Shown here: positions 1 through 6,685 of the stretch, piece after piece
Position numbering within the stretch: position 1 is the first letter of the stretch
Layout of the letters: every line of letters begins with the position of its first letter
Source of the DNA: Natronomonas sp.
GTDB taxonomy: Archaea; Halobacteriota; Halobacteria; Halobacteriales; Haloarculaceae
Assembly (NCBI GenBank): GCA_007121575.1
Contig: SKKJ01000321.1
Span: 1 to 9,131 of the forward strand
Length of the DNA: 9,131 nt
Reading direction: 5' to 3'
Notes under the pieces: model-generated
What the model saw: the letters and a program-made list of their open reading frames with translations, nothing else
Told to the model about the DNA's origin: nothing
Database searches by the model: none
Made by a program: the position numbers and the translations under genes

Positions 1-882
1 AACTACGGCAGCGAGGAGATGAAAGACGAGATCCTCCCACAACTCGCCAGCGGTGAAAAGCTGATGCAGTGTTTCGCGCTGACGGAGCCGAACGCCGGTT
101 TCGATTCGACGGCGATCACCACCCGCGCGGAGCGAGACGGCGACACCAACGTGATCAACGGACAGAAGACGTGGTGTTCACGCCTGCACGCGTCCGATTA
201 TATGGTTCTCGTGACGCGAACGACGCCGATCGAAGAGGTCGAGAAAAAGACCATGGGCATGAGCCTCTTTTTGGTCGACATCGAGGACGCCAAAGCGCAG
301 GGTGCGATCGACGCCAAGGAGATCGAAAAGAACATCCGGGCAGCAGTTCCCTCCTATGAGGTCTGGTTCGAAGACCTCGAAGTGCCCGCGGAGAACCTGA
401 TCGGCAAAGAAGACAACGGGTTCTATCAGGTGATGGACGGGCTCAACGAAGAGCGTGTCGTCATCGCCGCCGAAGCCGTCGGACTGGCACGTGTCGCGAT
501 CGACCGCGCCGTCCAGTACGCGAACGAGCGCGAAGTGTTTGGCCGACAGATCGGCTCGAACCAGGCGATACAGCACCCGCTCGCGGAAGCGTACGCCCGA
601 ATGACGAGCGCCCGAAACATCACGTACCAAGCTGCCAGAGCGTTCAAAGAGGGTCGCGATGTGGGCGAAGCGGCGAACGTCGCCGCCTACATGGCTCGCG
701 AAGCCGCCTCGGAAGCGACGGACGCGGCCGTGCAGACGCACGGTGGCTACGGTATCGCGACGGAGTACGATGTCGAACGGTTCTACCGCGAAGCCCGAAT
801 GACCCACATCGCGCCGGTCTCTGATGAGATGATCCTCAACTACCTCGGCGAGCACGTGCTCGGCCTCCCACGCTCGTATTAA
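1..882 (+). CDS. Acyl-CoA dehydrogenase family protein, 5' end outside window
   Basis: This is an FAD-dependent acyl-CoA dehydrogenase, which would oxidise an acyl-CoA to the 2,3-enoyl-CoA in the cytoplasm and pass electrons to ETF. The frame is open from base 1, so about 90-100 N-terminal residues lie upstream; the Met at 19 is internal. Numbered from that Met, the FAD-contacting middle-domain motif FALTEPNAG is at 19-27, followed by NGQKTW (47-52). The C-terminal helical domain starts near GLNEER (141-146) and contains REVFGRQIG (171-179) and QTHGGYG (239-245). The usual C-terminal YEGT with the catalytic Glu is absent: that region reads APVSDEM (265-271), and the protein ends in LGLPRSY. 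Glu145 aligns with the alternative catalytic Glu of isovaleryl-CoA and long-chain acyl-CoA dehydrogenases. The CoA-transferase gene follows after 4 bp, so the two are probably co-transcribed and share a substrate. The family is certain; the substrate is unknown. Confidence 0.93.
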   Translation, partial: NYGSEEMKDEILPQLASGEKLMQCFALTEPNAGFDSTAITTRAERDGDTNVINGQKTWCSRLHASDYMVLVTRTTPIEEVEKKTMGMSLFLVDIEDAKAQGAIDAKEIEKNIRAAVPSYEVWFEDLEVPAENLIGKEDNGFYQVMDGLNEERVVIAAEAVGLARVAIDRAVQYANEREVFGRQIGSNQAIQHPLAEAYARMTSARNITYQAARAFKEGRDVGEAANVAAYMAREAASEATDAAVQTHGGYGIATEYDVERFYREARMTHIAPVSDEMILNYLGEHVLGLPRSY

Positions 883-886
883 GACC

Positions 887-2065
887 ATGTACGCACTCGA
901 TGATATCTCGGTCCTCGCGCTCGAAAGCGGCATTAGCGCCCCGTTCTGCACCCGATTGCTCGGCGATTTCGGCGCAGACGTGGTGAAGATCGAACGCCCC
1001 GGTGTCGGCGATGTCAACCGGACGTGGGACGAGATGAAATACGGGAACTCCTCGGCGCACGTCTGGGTGAATCGGAACAAGCGTAGCCTCGAACTTGACC
1101 TCAAATCCGAGGAAGGAATCGAGGTGTTCCGTGACCTCGCCGCAAAGGCGGACGTCGTCGTCCAGAACTTCTCACCCGGCGTCACCGAGCGGCTCGGGAT
1201 CGATTACGCGTCGCTTTCGGAGCTCAACGAGGAGCTCATCTACCTCAACATCTCCGGATACGGACAGGACGGCCCCTACAAAGAACGGAAGGCGTACGAT
1301 CTGGTGATGCAGGGCGAAACCGGGTTGATCCTCATGAACGGTAGCCCGGACGCCCCGGCGAAGATCCCGCTGAGCATCTGTGATATCAACGCCGGTATGT
1401 TTGGCGCGATGGGGACGATCAGCGCGCTCTTTCAGCGCGAACACACCGGCGAGGGCCAAGAGATCGACCTCTCGATGTTCGGCGGTATGCTCTCGTGGCT
1501 CGGATACTTCCCGCTGAAGTACATCCACAACGGCGAGATCCCCGAACGAGTCGGCATGCGCCATCACATCCTGACGCCGTACGGCCCACACCGGACCGAA
1601 GACGAGCAGTACATCAGCTTCGCGGTGCTCAGCGACGGCCATTTCAAGATCTTCTGTGAAGAGGTCATCGACCGCCCCGATCTGCTCGAAGACGAGCGCT
1701 TCAACAGCAACGAAAAACGGGTCGATAACCGCGAGACGTTCGAACCGATCATCGAAGCCGAGATCGCCTCCGAACCACGAGATTACTGGGCCGAACGGCT
1801 CGAAGCCGTCGGCCTCCCGTGGGGTGACGTGAACACGCTCGACGACGTCGTCAACCACCCCGTCACGGAACACCTCGGTATGATCCGCGATCTCGAAACC
1901 GAAGACGGCCCGATCGAAGTGATCGATAACCCACTCGATATGGAGAAAGCCGACCTTCGCTGTGACACGCTTCCGGATCTCGGCGAACACTCCGAAGAGC
2001 TACTCGAAGAGCTCGGTTACAGCCGCGAAAAGATCGAAGAACTCGAACGAAACGGGATTATCTGA
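887..2065 (+). CDS. CaiB/BaiF family (type III) CoA-transferase
   Basis: This 392-residue protein is a type III CoA-transferase, the family of formyl-CoA transferase, CaiB and related enzymes. They move CoA between carboxylic acids through an aspartyl-CoA thioester. The N-terminus has the family's Rossmann-like opening, with GDFGADVVKIERPG at 26-39. Next come VVQNFSPG (91-98) and YGQDGPY (125-131). Asp166 in SICDINAGM (163-171) fits the catalytic Asp, and TGEGQEIDLSMF (187-198) is the conserved stretch after it. The length matches the family norm of about 390-400. The start is set by the 4 bp gap after the dehydrogenase stop and by the family's usual N-terminal extent. No Shine-Dalgarno precedes it, so reinitiation after the upstream stop is likely. 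Tight pairing with an acyl-CoA dehydrogenase suggests it makes that enzyme's CoA-ester substrate. Donor and acceptor acids are not predictable. Confidence 0.95.
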   Translation: MYALDDISVLALESGISAPFCTRLLGDFGADVVKIERPGVGDVNRTWDEMKYGNSSAHVWVNRNKRSLELDLKSEEGIEVFRDLAAKADVVVQNFSPGVTERLGIDYASLSELNEELIYLNISGYGQDGPYKERKAYDLVMQGETGLILMNGSPDAPAKIPLSICDINAGMFGAMGTISALFQREHTGEGQEIDLSMFGGMLSWLGYFPLKYIHNGEIPERVGMRHHILTPYGPHRTEDEQYISFAVLSDGHFKIFCEEVIDRPDLLEDERFNSNEKRVDNRETFEPIIEAEIASEPRDYWAERLEAVGLPWGDVNTLDDVVNHPVTEHLGMIRDLETEDGPIEVIDNPLDMEKADLRCDTLPDLGEHSEELLEELGYSREKIEELERNGII

Positions 2066-2066
2066 G

Positions 2067-2085
2067 TCCGCTTATACGGATTTCC
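2067..2085 (+). terminator. Possible weak terminator between convergent genes
   Basis: Only 30 bp separate the CoA-transferase stop from the end of the converging crotonase gene. They contain a TCCG/CGGA inverted repeat (2067-2070 and 2077-2080) around a 6-base loop, followed by TTTCC. The stem is short and the T-run minimal, so this is only a candidate. Confidence 0.22.
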
Positions 2086-2095
2086 TCCGTCTGTC

Positions 2096-2878
2096 TCAGT
2101 ACTCTCTATCGAATTCCGGTTCCCTTCCTTCTTTCATCGCCGCCCCTGCCTCGGCCGATTCCGGATCCTGTTCGCACGCCCACCGGCTGTCGAGGACCAT
2201 GTGGGCGTGCTCATCGAACGATCGAACGGTCGGGTCGACGAGCCGCTTCGACTCTCGAAGCGCGACCGCCGGCATATCTCGAAGCCGTTTCGCGATCTCT
2301 CGGGCGGCGTCCATCAACTCGTCATCCGAGACGACGTCGACCGCGATCCCGAGTTCTCCGGCCTCCTCCGCGGAGATATCGTCACCGAGTAACACGGCCT
2401 GTTTCGCTCGTGCTTCACCGATCATCCGTGGGAGAATCCAGCCGCCGCCGGTCGCGGGAGTCGCGCCGATCGCCGCGTGTGCATCCCTGAAAAACGCGTT
2501 CTCGCTCATGACGCGGAAATCACACGAGAGCGCGAGTTCCATCCCACCACCGACAGCGGGTCCGTTAACGGCTGCGATCGACGGTTTCGGCCCGTTATAC
2601 AGAAGCCGCATCGCCGAGGCGACCTTCCCAAGTCGATCGACTTTTTGCATTCGGTACTCCGGTTTCTCCGTCGCGGAGACGTCTTTCCCGCTGCAGAATC
2701 CCTTCCCTTCGCCGGTCAGTATGATCGCATACACCGAGTCGTCGTCGGTCGCATCTTCGATCGCCATGTTGAGTTCGGCGAGCATCTCTTGGGTGTACGC
2801 GTTGTACACGTCCGGTCGATTGAGTGTGATTTCCGCCCACCCGTCCGATACACGATAGGTAACCGCATCGTATGTCAT
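2096..2878 (-). CDS. Enoyl-CoA hydratase/isomerase (crotonase) family protein
   Basis: The product is a crotonase-fold enzyme acting on a CoA thioester, 260 residues if it starts at the Met encoded at 2878-2876. Earlier in-frame Mets (2953, 2893) give a basic, non-conserved extension. A TATA-like box 23-29 bases upstream of 2878, and the usual family length of about 260, favour the shorter form. The oxyanion-hole segments are FCSGKD (61-66) and AVGGGMELALSCD (108-120). Glu114 aligns with the first catalytic Glu of rat mitochondrial enoyl-CoA hydratase (Glu144). The partner Glu164 aligns with His134 in RDAHAAIG, so ordinary hydration is not assured. Isomerase, hydrolase or other crotonase chemistry is possible, and TGGGWILPR (143-151) recalls PaaG-like isomerases. 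It lies downstream of the PrpD gene on the same strand, 107 bp away, and converges on the CoA-transferase. The family is certain, the reaction open. Confidence 0.93.
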   Translation of the reverse strand: MTYDAVTYRVSDGWAEITLNRPDVYNAYTQEMLAELNMAIEDATDDDSVYAIILTGEGKGFCSGKDVSATEKPEYRMQKVDRLGKVASAMRLLYNGPKPSIAAVNGPAVGGGMELALSCDFRVMSENAFFRDAHAAIGATPATGGGWILPRMIGEARAKQAVLLGDDISAEEAGELGIAVDVVSDDELMDAAREIAKRLRDMPAVALRESKRLVDPTVRSFDEHAHMVLDSRWACEQDPESAEAGAAMKEGREPEFDREY

Positions 2879-2900
2879 GAATAAACGGACCATATGCGCG

Positions 2901-2907
2901 ATAATAA
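2901..2907 (-). promoter_or_regulatory. TATA-like box for the crotonase gene
   Basis: The minus strand reads TTATTAT 23-29 bases upstream of the ATG at 2878, the right place for a leaderless haloarchaeal transcript. It supports that start and a promoter separate from the PrpD gene's. Confidence 0.55.
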
Positions 2908-2941
2908 CGGCTACGATCGGCGCCTCTGCTCTCCGTCTTCG

Positions 2942-2969
2942 ACCAGCAGCCACACAAAAAATAGCTGGT
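2942..2969 (-). terminator. Oligo-T terminator after the PrpD gene, flanked by an inverted repeat
   Basis: The minus strand has a run of six T (2961-2956) about 25 bases after the PrpD stop, the usual form of an archaeal intrinsic terminator. It sits in the loop of a 6 bp inverted repeat, ACCAGC (2942-2947) and GCTGGT (2964-2969). That arrangement is unlike a bacterial hairpin, in which the T-run follows the stem. Together with the TATA-like box at 2901-2907, it suggests PrpD and the crotonase are largely separate transcripts. Confidence 0.42.
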
Positions 2970-2985
2970 GTCGGACCGCCCCGAT

Positions 2986-4398
2986 TCAGTCGTCGGCGAT
3001 GGCTTCGGTGCGTGGATCCTCAGTGACGGGTGCGGTGAGGTCGGCGACACTGATCGCTTCGAGCGAACGGACGCTCTCGAGGAGGCCATCGGCGGCACTC
3101 GCATCGAGGTCGACGGTCAGCGATTCGTATTTCTCGATCGCGTCGTCCCAGGACATGCGGTTTTCCGGCTCTCCGTTCGCGTACTCGACGAACTCCTCGA
3201 ACGTTCCATCGGTCGTCTCGATGACGACGTTGGCACACCACTTCTCGGGGTACACGTCGTCAACTTCGTCGGACGAGCGCACTTCGGTGGCTTCCATGAT
3301 CTGGCTGAACTCCTCGCCGTAGGAGTCACACCACTCGAGGAACGAATCGACAGTCGCTTCGCCGACGTTGAGCGCGAGCGCGACGCCGAACTGCATACTG
3401 AACTGCGCGTCGACGAACGATTTCGGGTTCTCTTTGCGCTCGGTCGGTCGACCGACGAGGTTGACGCCCGGTTCCGCGAGTTCGACGACGACTCGCTCGA
3501 CGTCCGATGCGCCGATCGAGTGTTCGTCGATGAGGCTGAATACCCCATCGAGCGGCGCGTGCATGTATCGGCAACATGGGTACGGTTTGATGCCCGTCTG
3601 AGTGAGTTCGAACTCCTCGCCGAGGCCCTTCGTCGCTAGCTCCGGTTTCGGGTCGTCGCTGTAGGCGTTGAAGAACCCGTCTTCGCCTTCGATCGGTGAT
3701 GCTGAACCGTAGAACCCGGCTTCCGCGAATCGAACGGCTAGGATCGCCGAGTGCGCCGACAGACCCGGGTGAGCCCGTTTATTCCACGACCCGTTCGCGA
3801 GATACTGCTGTGAACCGGACGCTTGGCTTCCGTTGAGCCCGAACGCGTTGACGAGCTCTTCGGCGCTGAGTCCGGCGATCTTTGCCGCGGCGGCCGTCGC
3901 CGCGAACGTGCCGACCGTCGCGGTCCCGTGGAAGCCGCGCTCGTAGTGCGAGGCGGGATTGATCGCCTGTCCGAGTCGACAGCTGATCTCATAGCCCGCG
4001 ACGATGGCCGTGAGAAGCTCTTTTCCGCTGACGTCCCGACCGACGGTTTCGGCGGTCGCGATCGCCGCTGGAATGACCGGCGCGCCGGGGTGGTGTGAGG
4101 CGGCGCGGTGGGTGTCGTCGTAATCGAGGCTGTGAATCAACGCTCCGTTCAACAGCGCGGCGTACTCCGGTTCTATCTTTTCTCCTGTGGCGAAGACGGT
4201 CGCGTCACCGCCGTCCGCGAGCGAGTCGACGCCGTTGACGAACGAATCGCTCGATTCGGCACGCGACTTCGCGCCGATCGAAATGCCGATCGCATCGAGC
4301 GTCAGCTTCTTCGCGTAATCGATGACGTCGTCCGGAACGTCTTCGTATTCCAGCTCCGTTACGTACTCTGCGTACTGTGTTGCGATGTCCATACTCAT
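2986..4398 (-). CDS. MmgE/PrpD family protein
   Basis: This 470-residue protein belongs to the MmgE/PrpD family, which includes 2-methylcitrate dehydratase, cis-aconitate decarboxylase and an iminodisuccinate epimerase. These are metal-free enzymes acting on di- and tricarboxylic acids. The family hallmarks appear in order. HSLDYDDTH (89-97) and HHPGAPVIPA (102-111) come first, then GFHGTATVG (155-163). KRAHPGLSAHS (208-218), GEDGFF (238-243) and IKPYPCCRYMH (270-280) follow. His157, Lys208 and Lys271 fall in the blocks that form the family's active site. The length is normal and the frame intact. Met1 is 25-30 bases after a weak TATA-like element; Met3 is a less likely start. The gene is divergent from an iron-type alcohol dehydrogenase and upstream of the crotonase, which suggests breakdown of a hydroxylated polycarboxylic acid. 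The actual substrate cannot be inferred, because this family's annotations are often wrong. Confidence 0.94.
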   Translation of the reverse strand: MSMDIATQYAEYVTELEYEDVPDDVIDYAKKLTLDAIGISIGAKSRAESSDSFVNGVDSLADGGDATVFATGEKIEPEYAALLNGALIHSLDYDDTHRAASHHPGAPVIPAAIATAETVGRDVSGKELLTAIVAGYEISCRLGQAINPASHYERGFHGTATVGTFAATAAAAKIAGLSAEELVNAFGLNGSQASGSQQYLANGSWNKRAHPGLSAHSAILAVRFAEAGFYGSASPIEGEDGFFNAYSDDPKPELATKGLGEEFELTQTGIKPYPCCRYMHAPLDGVFSLIDEHSIGASDVERVVVELAEPGVNLVGRPTERKENPKSFVDAQFSMQFGVALALNVGEATVDSFLEWCDSYGEEFSQIMEATEVRSSDEVDDVYPEKWCANVVIETTDGTFEEFVEYANGEPENRMSWDDAIEKYESLTVDLDASAADGLLESVRSLEAISVADLTAPVTEDPRTEAIADD

Positions 4399-4412
4399 GT
4401 GTTGTAATGTTG

Positions 4413-4428
4413 TCTTAGGATCTCTTAG
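4413..4428 (-). promoter_or_regulatory. Tandem CTAAGA elements in the PrpD promoter
   Basis: The minus strand carries CTAAGA twice, at 4428-4423 and 4418-4413, exactly 10 bp apart. The distal copy is 25-30 bases upstream of the PrpD ATG, where a TATA box is expected, but it matches the haloarchaeal TATA only weakly. The repeat could instead be an operator. Nearer the gene, ACAACA is also repeated with 8 bp spacing (4413-4408 and 4405-4400). Confidence 0.3.
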
Positions 4429-4508
4429 CGTTTGGGGTGTCAGTCTATCACAGACACGTGATCTTTCGTCGCTATCTGCCTCACAGCGTTGCCATTCGCC
4501 TCGCAGTC

Positions 4509-4515
4509 TTTATAA
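4509..4515 (+). promoter_or_regulatory. TATA box for the iron-type alcohol dehydrogenase
   Basis: TTTATAA lies 25-31 bases before the ATG at 4540, a good haloarchaeal TATA box at leaderless spacing. It supports 4540 as the start over the in-frame ATG at 4558. The 141 bp between this gene and the PrpD gene therefore holds two divergent promoters. Confidence 0.65.
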
Positions 4516-4539
4516 TCGGATCAACCGAAGTCTGGTGTA

Positions 4540-5724
4540 ATGGATTTCGCCAATCTGATGGGTGTCTCTTCGGATGTTTCGCTCGACTTTCAGGCCCCCG
4601 AACACATCGAGTTCGGACGCGGAACCGTCACCGAAACGGGATCGTACGCGAGCGCGTACGGCGACCGTGCGCTTTTGCTCACCGACGCACAACTCGCGCA
4701 GTTGGGCGTGATCGATCCCGTCGTCGCTTCGCTCGAAAACGCCGATATCGAGGTGGAGCTCTTCGACGGCGTCGAACCCGATCCGACGCTATCGGTCATA
4801 CGTGACGCGGTTGCCGCCGCCCGCGAGGCGAACGCCGACGTGTTGGTCGGCGTCGGCGGCGGGAGCTCGATGGACGTCGCGAAGGGGGCCGCGGTACTTC
4901 TCTCGAACCCGGAACTCGAAGACGAGCCGTTCGGCCGCGGACACGTCCCGAAGCCGGGTACACCGACGATTTTGCTGCCGACGACGGCCGGTTCCGGAGC
5001 CGAGGTTTCGCCCGCAGTGGTTATCATCGACGATCGCGACGGCCACGAAAAGAAGGGAATCATCGACCCGAACGCGTTCGCCACGGTTGCGCTCGTCGAT
5101 CCGGCGCTCAGTGACACCTTACCGCCAGCGATCACGCGGGCGACGGGTATCGATGTCTTCGCTCACGCCGTCGGTTCGACGATCTCGACGACGTCGAACC
5201 CCTTCGCCGATGCGGTGTGTACCCGCGCGATGTCGCTCGTGGAAGGGAACCTCCGGCCGGCCACGTTCGAGGGTGCGGACGCGCCGGAGGCCAGAAACGC
5301 GATGTCGCTCGCCGCGACGTTGGCGATGCTCGGCCGGGTTAACGGCGGCAAAGCGGCGATCCACGCGATCGCGTACGGTGTCCAATCGATATACGACGTG
5401 CCGCACGGTGAGGCGATCGCAGCCGTCCTTCCGGCCGTTTTGGAGTATAACCTCCCGGCCGCCGTCCCCACCTACGCGACGCTCGGCACACAGCTCTACG
5501 ATGCCGACGGCGATGCCCGAACCCGTGCGGAAACCTTCGTATCGGGTGTTCGTCGGCTTCGTGACGATGTCGGATTGGACGCACGCCTCAGCGATTTCGG
5601 TGCGAGCGAAGACGATCTCGACGAGCTCGCGCGGATGGGTGTCGCCTCGAAACGGCATCTCGAAGCCAACCCGAGATCGGTCTCGGAGGACGACGCGAGA
5701 GCGATCCTCCGCGGCATCTTCTAG
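4540..5724 (+). CDS. Iron-containing (type III) alcohol dehydrogenase
   Basis: This 394-residue protein is a metal-dependent group III alcohol dehydrogenase, which interconverts an alcohol or hydroxyacid and an aldehyde or oxoacid with NAD(P). The N-terminal nucleotide-binding domain has GVGGGSSMDVAK (104-115) and PTTAGSGAEVS (147-157). The C-terminal helical domain carries the metal ligands, which by alignment to E. coli FucO are Asp205 and His209 in GIDVFAH, His275 in AAIHAIAY, and His289 in VPHGEA. All four are present with correct spacing. FucO His267, next to the metal site, is Tyr279 here. Tyr also occurs at this place in the hydroxyacid-oxoacid transhydrogenase branch, as I recall it. 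Length fits the family. It is divergent from the PrpD gene, so the two may be co-regulated. Substrate and metal (Fe or Zn) are not determined. Confidence 0.94.
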   Translation: MDFANLMGVSSDVSLDFQAPEHIEFGRGTVTETGSYASAYGDRALLLTDAQLAQLGVIDPVVASLENADIEVELFDGVEPDPTLSVIRDAVAAAREANADVLVGVGGGSSMDVAKGAAVLLSNPELEDEPFGRGHVPKPGTPTILLPTTAGSGAEVSPAVVIIDDRDGHEKKGIIDPNAFATVALVDPALSDTLPPAITRATGIDVFAHAVGSTISTTSNPFADAVCTRAMSLVEGNLRPATFEGADAPEARNAMSLAATLAMLGRVNGGKAAIHAIAYGVQSIYDVPHGEAIAAVLPAVLEYNLPAAVPTYATLGTQLYDADGDARTRAETFVSGVRRLRDDVGLDARLSDFGASEDDLDELARMGVASKRHLEANPRSVSEDDARAILRGIF

Positions 5725-6030
5725 TTCGGCAGTTCTTTTCAATCGATCTCCGCGTTCGACCATCAACAAGCGCAGAAATTGTAACCATTAGTGCCAGCGA
5801 TTCGCATCTATTGCTTGTGATTTGCACACGTGTTTTCTAACGTATGGCACCTCTTCTCGCGCATATATCTAACAATCAGAAATAATCACGCATAACGAAC
5901 ATAACTTTGTTATTAAATTCATCCGTATTGTTGCTTTGTGAAGAAACATCGAAACAGTTGAATCCGGTCGCTGTCTTTCGACTTCCTCCGTCTCTTCTGT
6001 CCTCGACTCGGTCGATTCGAACCTGCCCGG
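5725..6030. other. 306 bp AT-rich gap without a gene
   Basis: This gap lies between the converging ends of the alcohol dehydrogenase and flavin reductase genes. I see no credible coding sequence on either strand. Just after the dehydrogenase stop is a T-rich stretch (5733-5740), a possible terminator. The core at about 5860-5935 is markedly AT-rich. It contains ATAAC twice, 9 bp apart (5892-5896 and 5901-5905), and GTTAT at 5909-5913, which forms an inverted repeat with the first copy. The 8 bp palindrome ACACGTGT lies at 5826-5833. No terminal repeats or transposase remnant are visible. It may hold terminators, a regulator site or a small RNA; none is demonstrated. Confidence 0.6.
5733..5740 (+). 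terminator. Possible T-rich terminator after the alcohol dehydrogenase
   Basis: TTCTTTTC begins 9 bases after the TAG stop at 5722-5724. A pyrimidine stretch of this kind can end archaeal transcripts. The T-run is short, so support is modest. Confidence 0.3.
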
Positions 6031-6621
6031 TCAGTTCATCTCGAAGTCGAGGGGATTCCCCGCGGTGTAATACGGTCCGCCGAGCCGGCCGATCGTCGTG
6101 ACTTTGTTCACGTCGACTTTCCCGTCCGTCAGGATCTCTTCGGCCGCGTGGAACCGGACCACATCGCCGAGAACGACGGTTCGGTCGTACACGCGCATCG
6201 AATCGTACAACGTACACTCCATGCTCAACACCGAATCGGCGACTCGGGGCGGCGTGACCACCTCCGAGGGAACGCTTTCGAGGTCCGCGTAGTCGAACTC
6301 GCTCTCTTCGGGCGGCAGTTCGTCGGCCGTCTTATCCATCTGTGTGAGGACGTCCTCCGTCACGACGTTGACGACGAACTCCTCCGTCTCGACGGCATTT
6401 CGCGCGGTATCTTTCTGCGTACCGTCCGCTTTATCGCCACTGTGAAAGACGAGCACCGGCGGAGAAGACGAGACGTAATTGTACGAACTGAACGGCGCGA
6501 GGTTCGTCCCTCCGTCGCCGTCGACCGTGCTGATCCACGCGATCGGACGCGGAGAGACCGCGGTTTTGATGATTCGTCCGTCGACGGCGGGTCCCGGTTC
6601 GATAGAGATCGTCTCTTTCAT
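6031..6621 (-). CDS. Flavin reductase-like FMN-binding protein
   Basis: This 196-residue protein belongs to the flavin reductase-like domain family (the DIM6/NTAB group). These split-barrel proteins bind FMN; some supply reduced flavin to two-component monooxygenases. The FMN-binding block is clear: SPRPIAWIST (23-32), then NLAPFSSYN (40-48) and SSSPPVLVF (51-59). KDTARNAVETEEFVVNV (70-86) is the typical next helix and strand, and IGRLGGPYYT (178-187) closes the domain. Length is normal for this branch. The start at 6621 is fixed by a strong TATA box 26-33 bases upstream. It is divergent from the quinone oxidoreductase, 94 bp apart, so the pair may share regulation. No partner monooxygenase is visible, and the protein could instead be a stand-alone flavin or disulfide reductase. 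Confidence 0.92.
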   Translation of the reverse strand: MKETISIEPGPAVDGRIIKTAVSPRPIAWISTVDGDGGTNLAPFSSYNYVSSSPPVLVFHSGDKADGTQKDTARNAVETEEFVVNVVTEDVLTQMDKTADELPPEESEFDYADLESVPSEVVTPPRVADSVLSMECTLYDSMRVYDRTVVLGDVVRFHAAEEILTDGKVDVNKVTTIGRLGGPYYTAGNPLDFEMN

Positions 6622-6646
6622 TCGACCGTTCGTTGTGTGTCTCGAG

Positions 6647-6654
6647 TTATATAC
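6647..6654 (-). promoter_or_regulatory. TATA box for the flavin reductase gene
   Basis: The minus strand reads GTATATAA, 26-33 bases upstream of the ATG at 6621. This is the best TATA box in the window and implies a leaderless or nearly leaderless mRNA. Confidence 0.65.
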
Positions 6655-6685
6655 GATTCGTTGACGGGGTTCTTTGCCATGCGTG

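Noticed and set aside
178..1990. Long minus-strand reading frames (335 and 272 codons) opposite the acyl-CoA dehydrogenase and CoA-transferase
   Set aside because: They are antisense shadows of two clearly recognised genes, have no recognisable domain, and arise because G/C-biased third positions remove stop codons on the opposite strand.
1962..2858. A 298-codon plus-strand frame opposite the crotonase gene
   Set aside because: It is antisense to a well-supported gene, Ser-rich, and lacks domain signals.
2879..2953. N-terminal extension of the crotonase to the Met at 2953
   Set aside because: The extra 25 residues start with a basic run unlike crotonases or haloarchaeal proteins, and they overlap the TATA-like box that fits a start at 2878.
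4802..5791. A 329-codon plus-strand frame inside the alcohol dehydrogenase gene
   Set aside because: It is very rich in Arg and Ser and has no family motifs, the typical look of an off-frame translation of a G/C-rich haloarchaeal gene.
5876..6217. A 113-codon minus-strand frame overlapping the 3' part of the flavin reductase and the AT-rich gap
   Set aside because: It overlaps a recognised gene in another frame, is Arg-rich where it overlaps, and has no family features.
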